DNA of 9,315 nt from Thermoprotei archaeon. Its GTDB lineage: Archaea; Thermoproteota; Thermoprotei_A; Sulfolobales; Desulfurococcaceae. Within the stretch, counting starts at the first letter, position 1, and each line of letters starts with the position of its first letter. The stretch lies in contig QMWW01000034.1 of the NCBI GenBank assembly GCA_003661825.1, forward strand, positions 1-9,315, read 5' to 3'. The notes below the pieces were generated by a model. That model made no database searches, was not told the origin of the DNA, and saw only the letters and a program-made list of their open reading frames with translations. The position numbers and the translations under genes are program-made. Below are positions 5,244 to 9,315 of the stretch, piece after piece.

Positions 5244-6305
5244 ATGGGTCTGCTCAGATTCCTGGGTAGGAGGATGCTGACCTTTATCCCAACAATAATT
5301 GGTGTTCTCTTCATAACCTATATAATAGCCTACCTCATCCCCACGGATCCCGTTAGGGCATGGGTTGGTGGAGAGAAGCTCTTAAACCCCGAGGCTTTGG
5401 AGCAGGTTAGGATCAAGTACAAGTTCAACGAGCCCTGGTACATCCAATTTTCCTTCCTGGTTTCCCAGCTTTTTAGCGGACAGCTGGAAGACCCTATTAG
5501 GCATAGACTTGTGGTTCAAGAGCTGGGCACCAAATTCCCGGTAACCGTCGAGGTAGCTATATTTGGCTTTCTATTTACTGTTGCTATAGGTCTCCCTCTC
5601 GGGATAATAGCTGCTCTGAAAAAGGATACTCTAGTGGACTTCTTCGTTCGGTTCTTCGCACTGTTTGGCAGCTCTATGCCTTCATTCGTTCTGTACTACT
5701 TCCTGATCTTAGCCCTATTCGTGTATACGCAGACAACGTACTTAGCAGGAGTACCTCTACCCTCTGACGCATGCACCACGATGATAGCAGGCCTACCTAC
5801 CAGCATCCCGGTGCTAGGGCACATAGCGTTCTACATCGGACAGATCCCAATGTTCGGTGCTGCTTTCTGTGGGGAGTGGAGCGTAGTAGTCGAGACCTTT
5901 AAGAGGTTCTATCTACCAGGTCTAGCTCTAGGAATGCTTAGTGGAGGATTCATCGCTAGGATTACTAGGAACAGCTTACTCGATGCACTTAGCTCGGAGT
6001 ACATACTCTTCGCTAAAGCTAGAGGGTTGCCAAAGCTCTGGATTTGGAGGCATGCGCTCAAGAACACATTAGTCCCCATTATAACGATACTCGGGCTACA
6101 GTTTGGAGGGTTATTAACAGGGTCTATAATAGCGGAGACCGTGTTCAACATACCAGGTATGGGTAGATATATCTACGAGTCTATCATGAGACTCAACTTC
6201 CCAGCCATAATCGCTGGCACTCTCCTCTTCGCCATAATCTATGTTACGGTGAACCTGATAGTTGACATACTGTATGCTGCGATAGATCCTAGGGTAAGGT
6301 ACTGA
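5244..6305 (+). CDS. dppB: Dpp/Opp-type ABC transporter permease, DppB subunit
   Basis: The 353-residue inner-membrane subunit forms half of the import pore with the next gene's product. It opens with the typical DppB start (LRFLGRRMLTFIPTIIGVLFITY), then a polar external region, and membrane helices from about residue 97 onward. The cytoplasmic EAA loop that docks on the ATPase is at about 253-275 (YILFAKARGL, then RHALKN). FNIPGMGRYIYE and the ending VDILYAAIDPRVRY are also typical of the family. ATG 5244 is chosen because GGGGTGG (5233-5239) precedes it and homologues start close to this point. GTG 5196 is in frame, but its 16 extra residues are not family-like and contain the TATA-like site. 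About 50 residues between two helices (near 164-214, with Cys176 and Cys209) form a large loop, common in archaeal members. The substrate cannot be told from this subunit. Confidence 0.95.
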   Translation: MGLLRFLGRRMLTFIPTIIGVLFITYIIAYLIPTDPVRAWVGGEKLLNPEALEQVRIKYKFNEPWYIQFSFLVSQLFSGQLEDPIRHRLVVQELGTKFPVTVEVAIFGFLFTVAIGLPLGIIAALKKDTLVDFFVRFFALFGSSMPSFVLYYFLILALFVYTQTTYLAGVPLPSDACTTMIAGLPTSIPVLGHIAFYIGQIPMFGAAFCGEWSVVVETFKRFYLPGLALGMLSGGFIARITRNSLLDALSSEYILFAKARGLPKLWIWRHALKNTLVPIITILGLQFGGLLTGSIIAETVFNIPGMGRYIYESIMRLNFPAIIAGTLLFAIIYVTVNLIVDILYAAIDPRVRY

Positions 6306-6310
6306 GGTGA
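6304..6310 (+). promoter_or_regulatory. Shine-Dalgarno site of dppC, overlapping the dppB stop
   Basis: GAGGTGA overlaps the TGA stop of the preceding gene (6303-6305) and ends 5 bases before ATG 6316. It favours ATG 6316 over the in-frame GTG 6307, which lies inside the site itself. Confidence 0.6.
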
Positions 6311-6315
6311 GAGCT

Positions 6316-7437
6316 ATGCCGGACTTCGTGTACAAGGCTTTAGTCAAGGTAATAGACCTATACACTAGGATTAGAGACAGGGTAAACCCGGAGTGGAGTA
6401 TTAGGAACTCTCCCAGGATTAGGGAGTGGAAGCTGATGGCTTACACCTATAGTAGGTCTCCAATAGGGCTTGTTGGGGGCTCGCTAGTACTACTTTTCGC
6501 TATAATAGCTATTATAGGGCCTGCCCTAGCGTGGCAACCCTACTGGGAGTACAAAGTAGTTGAAAACCCCGATCTCTGGCTTAGCCCTCCCTGCTTCCCT
6601 CCCTCTTGTAGCGGCTTCCCCTTACTTGGTACGGATGAGTGGGGTAGAGACGTATTCGCTATGATATTCTATGGGGTGAGGATATCCTTCGTTATATCTC
6701 TACTAATAGTCTTGATAGGCGCTCCTGTAGGGATAGTGCTAGGGCTAGTAGCGGGTTATAAGGGAGGCGTTGTAGACGAGATCCTTATGAGGATAACCGA
6801 TATGTTCGTCGCTTTCCCTGGATTAGTGCTTGCAATAGCGTTTGCAACGGTGCTACCCCAGCGTATACGCGGGCTCCTAGAAGCTAATGTCCAGCTAAGG
6901 GACTTCCTCCTCTTCCTATTCGGTCTAAGACCTGAAGAGTACGGTCAACTAGCTTCTCTGCTATCGGTTCTATTAGCGCTAGTAATAGTGTGGTGGCCGA
7001 TATACGCTAGAACGGTTAGGGGATCCGTGCTGAGCATTAGAGAGCAGGTATTCGTTGAAGCAGCTAGGTCTATAGGCTTATCTACGTGGAAAATACTCGT
7101 AAGACACATCCTGCCGAACGTGCTCTCACCCATAATAGTGATGATGACGTTCGACCTTGCTACAGCTGCTCTGCTATCAGCTTCTCTCTCGTTCCTAGGT
7201 CTAGGCCCCCAAGACCCTGTTCCAGAGCTTGGATTCATGATATCTAAAGCTGGTCAGTACTTCCCAGAGAGGAGCTGGCACATAGTGGTATTTGATGGAA
7301 TAGTGCTCCTGCTTATAGCCTTTGGATGGAATCTTCTCGGCGACTCTCTACGCGACGTCTTAGACCCTAAGACTAGGAGGTCTATAGAGGTCAGGCTTAG
7401 AGCTAAGAAGGCGGGGAAGGGTGGGAAGAGTGATTGA
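6316..7437 (+). CDS. dppC: Dpp/Opp-type ABC transporter permease, DppC subunit
   Basis: The 373-residue protein is the second pore subunit. After a soluble N-terminus (to about residue 45) come a first helix (about 50-70) and an external loop. The loop holds PPCFPPSC, two cysteines five residues apart that could form a disulphide, then the family motif LLGTDEWGRDVF (103-114). A DppC-like EAA loop lies at about 247-270 (EAARSIGLSTWKILVRHILPN). SFLGLGPQDPVPELG and GWNLLGDSLRDVLDPK are also standard. Compared with many bacterial DppC proteins there is extra sequence near residues 180-215 (RGLLEANVQLRDFLLFLFGL), perhaps a longer loop. The C-terminus is a Lys/Arg/Gly-rich tail. The gene begins 10 bases after dppB and overlaps the following ATPase gene by a few bases, so the operon is translated as a unit. 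Confidence 0.95.
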   Translation: MPDFVYKALVKVIDLYTRIRDRVNPEWSIRNSPRIREWKLMAYTYSRSPIGLVGGSLVLLFAIIAIIGPALAWQPYWEYKVVENPDLWLSPPCFPPSCSGFPLLGTDEWGRDVFAMIFYGVRISFVISLLIVLIGAPVGIVLGLVAGYKGGVVDEILMRITDMFVAFPGLVLAIAFATVLPQRIRGLLEANVQLRDFLLFLFGLRPEEYGQLASLLSVLLALVIVWWPIYARTVRGSVLSIREQVFVEAARSIGLSTWKILVRHILPNVLSPIIVMMTFDLATAALLSASLSFLGLGPQDPVPELGFMISKAGQYFPERSWHIVVFDGIVLLLIAFGWNLLGDSLRDVLDPKTRRSIEVRLRAKKAGKGGKSD

Positions 7438-8434
7438 GAGCCTGAAGGCTAATACTGTACTGAGCGTTAGAGACCTCAACGTAAAGTTCTATACCTATGC
7501 CGGCATAGTACACGCTGTATCGGGTGTATCGTTCGACGTATACGAGGGAGAAATAGTATCGCTTGTAGGAGAGACCGGCTGTGGAAAGACAGTTACAACT
7601 AGAGCTATAACTAGGCTTATAGAGCCTCCCGGCCGAATAGTCGGTGGTTCAGCACTCTTTAGGAGGAGGAATGGAAGCGTAGTAGACCTTCTGAAGATCC
7701 CTGACGAAGAGCTTAGAAGGATTAGGGGAGACGAGGTAGCCTACGTATTCCAAGACCCTACGTCAGCTCTCGACCCTCTCTACAGCGTAGCTCATCATAT
7801 AGCCGAAACCGTTAGAGCACACTATAAGGGGGCTGGGAAGAAGGAGCTAATAGGTCTTGGAGTTAAGCTTCTAAAACAAGTACTCATACCCCACCCTGAA
7901 GCCAGGATCAAGAACTTCCCACACGAGCTATCGGGTGGTATGAGGCAGAGAGTAGTCATAGCTACAGCTATAGCGAATAAGCCGCGCCTGTTAATAGCTG
8001 ATGAGCCGACAACAAACCTAGACGTTACCGTACAGGCGCAGATCCTAGACCTAATAAAGGATCTTCAGAGAGAGTACGGTGTGAGCGTTATCCTCATAAC
8101 CCACAACTTAGGTATAGTTGCTGAGGTCAGCGATAGAGTCTATGTAATGTATGGTGGAAAGATCGTCGAGCATGCTGGGGTAGAAGAACTATTCGAGAAG
8201 CCTATGCATCCCTACACCCAGGCTCTCCTAAGAGCCGTACCCAACCCTCTAAAGAGGATCGAGAAGCTAGAATCAATACCTGGTACCGTGCCTAACCTCA
8301 TCGATCCCCCTCCAGGCTGTAGGTTTAGGCCTAGGTGCCCTAGGGCTATGGATGTATGTGGTAGGAGGGATCCTCCGTTTATTGAGGTTGAGCCCGGCCA
8401 CCACGTTGCATGCTGGCTATACGCTATGGGGTGA
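7430..8434 (+). CDS. dppD: Dpp/Opp-type ABC transporter ATP-binding protein, DppD subunit
   Basis: The 334-residue cytoplasmic ATPase powers the importer with its partner encoded next. All nucleotide-binding elements are present: Walker A GETGCGKT (47-54), Q-loop Gln108 (VFQDP), signature LSGGM (167-171, the normal form in OppD/DppD), Walker B LLIADEP (187-193), D-loop NLDV and switch His225. The C-terminal oligopeptide-transporter domain carries HPYTQALL and cysteines at 297, 303, 310 and 328 (CRFRPRCPRAMDVC and a later Cys). This pattern matches the [4Fe-4S] site known from a bacterial DppD. GTG 7430 is preferred because GGTGGG (7420-7425) precedes it and the stop of dppC overlaps it; in-frame GTG 7421 would add three residues. 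Two stretches near the 3' end are identical in bases to the next gene (8195-8230 and 8315-8346). Confidence 0.95.
   Translation: MIESLKANTVLSVRDLNVKFYTYAGIVHAVSGVSFDVYEGEIVSLVGETGCGKTVTTRAITRLIEPPGRIVGGSALFRRRNGSVVDLLKIPDEELRRIRGDEVAYVFQDPTSALDPLYSVAHHIAETVRAHYKGAGKKELIGLGVKLLKQVLIPHPEARIKNFPHELSGGMRQRVVIATAIANKPRLLIADEPTTNLDVTVQAQILDLIKDLQREYGVSVILITHNLGIVAEVSDRVYVMYGGKIVEHAGVEELFEKPMHPYTQALLRAVPNPLKRIEKLESIPGTVPNLIDPPPGCRFRPRCPRAMDVCGRRDPPFIEVEPGHHVACWLYAMG
8195..8230 (+). repeat. 36-base exact repeat, copy in dppD
   Basis: Identical to 9155-9190 in dppF, at the same place in the protein (EKPMHPYTQALL). The sequences differ immediately on both sides. Confidence 0.9.
8315..8346 (+). repeat. 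exact repeat of at least 32 bases, copy in dppD
   Basis: Identical to 9284-9315 in dppF, coding for GCRFRPRCPRA with two of the cluster cysteines. The second copy reaches the window edge, so the true length is unknown. Confidence 0.9.
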
Positions 8435-8435
8435 G
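8428..8435 (+). promoter_or_regulatory. Shine-Dalgarno site of dppF, within the end of dppD
   Basis: GGGGTGAG covers the TGA stop of dppD (8432-8434) and ends 5 bases before GTG 8441. An in-frame TGA at 8432-8434 excludes any earlier start. Confidence 0.6.
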
Positions 8436-8440
8436 TAGGC

Positions 8441-9315
8441 GTGGAGAAACTACTTAGAGCTGTTAACGTTAAGAAGTACTTCCCTGTTAGAGGCAGTTTG
8501 TTCAAGAAGGTTAAGGCAGTAGATGGCGTATCATTTGAGATAGAACATGGTGAAACATTTGGCATAGTCGGGGAAACGGGGTGTGGTAAGTCTACTCTAG
8601 GAAGAGTTGTGCTGAGGCTAATAGAGCCAACGGGTGGTAGAATATACTTTGAGGGCAGAGATGTTACCAAGGTTAGGGGGAAGAAGCTGAAAGAATTTAG
8701 GAGAAAAGCGCAGATGGTGTTCCAGGATCCTCACTCCTCGCTTAACCCTAGGATGACTATTGCCGAGATCCTTCTCGAGCCTCTTAGAGAGCATGGTATA
8801 TACGTTGATGAACCTGAGAGGTTTCTAGTAGAGAACATGGAGCTAGTGGGTCTTGGCAAAGAGCACCTCTACAGGTATCCTCACGAGCTGTCGGGTGGTC
8901 AGAAGCAACGCGTAGCTGTACTCAGAGCTCTGCTCTTAAAGCCTAAGTTCATAGTTCTCGACGAGCCTACTTCTTCTCTAGACGTATCCGTACAGGCCCA
9001 GATCCTGAATATGCTTAAGGATCTGCAGAGAAAGCTCAACGTCTCATACATGTTTATATCGCACGACCTAGGCGTTGTTAAGTATATGAGTAGAAGGATA
9101 GCCGTAATGTATCTAGGCAAGTTCGTTGAAGTAGCTGATGCCGATATGCTGTTTGAGAAGCCTATGCATCCCTACACCCAGGCTCTCCTATCGGCTATAC
9201 CGATCCCCGACCCAAAGATAGCTAGGAGTAGGAAGAGGATACTTATTCCAGGCGAGCCCCCATCTCCTATAAACCCGCCGCCTGGCTGTAGGTTTAGGCC
9301 TAGGTGCCCTAGGGC
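8441..9315 (+). CDS. dppF: Dpp/Opp-type ABC transporter ATP-binding protein, DppF subunit (cut by window end)
   Basis: Second ATPase of the importer, expected to pair with DppD. It starts at GTG 8441, six bases after the dppD stop, and runs past the window; 291 codons are visible. Seen in order: a strand region beginning LLRAVNVKKYFPVRG, Walker A GETGCGKS (44-51), Q-loop Gln95 (VFQDPHSSLNP), signature LSGGQ (150-154), Walker B FIVLDEP (170-176), D-loop SLDV and switch His208 (ISHDLGVV). The C-terminal domain begins with EKPMHPYTQALL (239-250) and includes Cys283 and Cys289 of the presumed iron-sulphur site; further cysteines would lie beyond the window. By comparison with its partner, roughly 25-40 residues are missing. 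DHSSLNP and LSGGQ wording, and a final place in the operon, identify it as the F-type subunit. Confidence 0.94.
   Translation, partial: MEKLLRAVNVKKYFPVRGSLFKKVKAVDGVSFEIEHGETFGIVGETGCGKSTLGRVVLRLIEPTGGRIYFEGRDVTKVRGKKLKEFRRKAQMVFQDPHSSLNPRMTIAEILLEPLREHGIYVDEPERFLVENMELVGLGKEHLYRYPHELSGGQKQRVAVLRALLLKPKFIVLDEPTSSLDVSVQAQILNMLKDLQRKLNVSYMFISHDLGVVKYMSRRIAVMYLGKFVEVADADMLFEKPMHPYTQALLSAIPIPDPKIARSRKRILIPGEPPSPINPPPGCRFRPRCPR
9155..9190 (+). repeat. 36-base exact repeat, copy in dppF
   Basis: Partner of 8195-8230, offset 960 bases. Both copies are in frame and encode the same residues. Confidence 0.9.
9284..9315 (+). repeat. exact repeat of at least 32 bases, copy in dppF
   Basis: Partner of 8315-8346, offset 969 bases; it runs to the last base of the window. 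Confidence 0.9.

Noticed and set aside
7928..7942. ABC signature LSGGM instead of LSGGQ in DppD.
   Set aside because: This is the normal form in OppD/DppD-type ATPases and not a defect.
8212..8670. Minus-strand frame of 152 codons over the dppD-dppF junction.
   Set aside because: It is a shadow of two well-supported genes with complete ATPase motifs on the plus strand.

Overview
The window looks like chromosome of a hyperthermophilic crenarchaeon (Thermoproteota), possibly Desulfurococcales. Pointers are archaeal TATA-like boxes (TTTATATA, with a GAAAAC stretch upstream at 2789-2802), Shine-Dalgarno sites of the GGTG/GAGGTGA type, GTG and TTG starts, Arg encoded almost only by AGG/AGA, heavy use of ATA and CTA codons, many CTAG tetranucleotides, and a substrate-binding protein with an archaeal class III (pilin-like) signal peptide. 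The genus cannot be fixed from the sequence alone.

Layout. Left part (170-772, minus strand): a small winged-helix DNA-binding protein, with coding-like sequence beyond both ends in other frames or without a start codon. It may be a frameshifted or recoded membrane-anchored regulator. A TATA-like box at 795-803 lies between it and a divergent gene for a two-helix membrane protein of unknown function (855-1259). Next comes a rhomboid intramembrane serine protease with a C-terminal extracytoplasmic extension (1381-2721).

Right part (2865 to the window end): a complete Dpp/Opp-type ABC importer operon on the plus strand, in the order binding protein, permease B, permease C, ATPase D, ATPase F, the last cut by the window edge. 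The binding protein would be held outside the membrane by an N-terminal helix and a Ser/Pro stalk. It would deliver ligand, a peptide or perhaps an oligosaccharide, to the DppB-DppC pore driven by the DppD-DppF ATPases.

The most unusual observation is the binding protein. Its two family-5 halves are in swapped order: the part that is normally C-terminal comes first and the normally N-terminal part comes last, as expected for a circular permutation. Second is the pair of exact repeats (36 and at least 32 bases) shared by the 3' ends of the two ATPase genes, which suggests gene conversion. No tRNA, rRNA, CRISPR array or insertion sequence was seen. The first 169 bases hold only a TATA-like string and no convincing gene.
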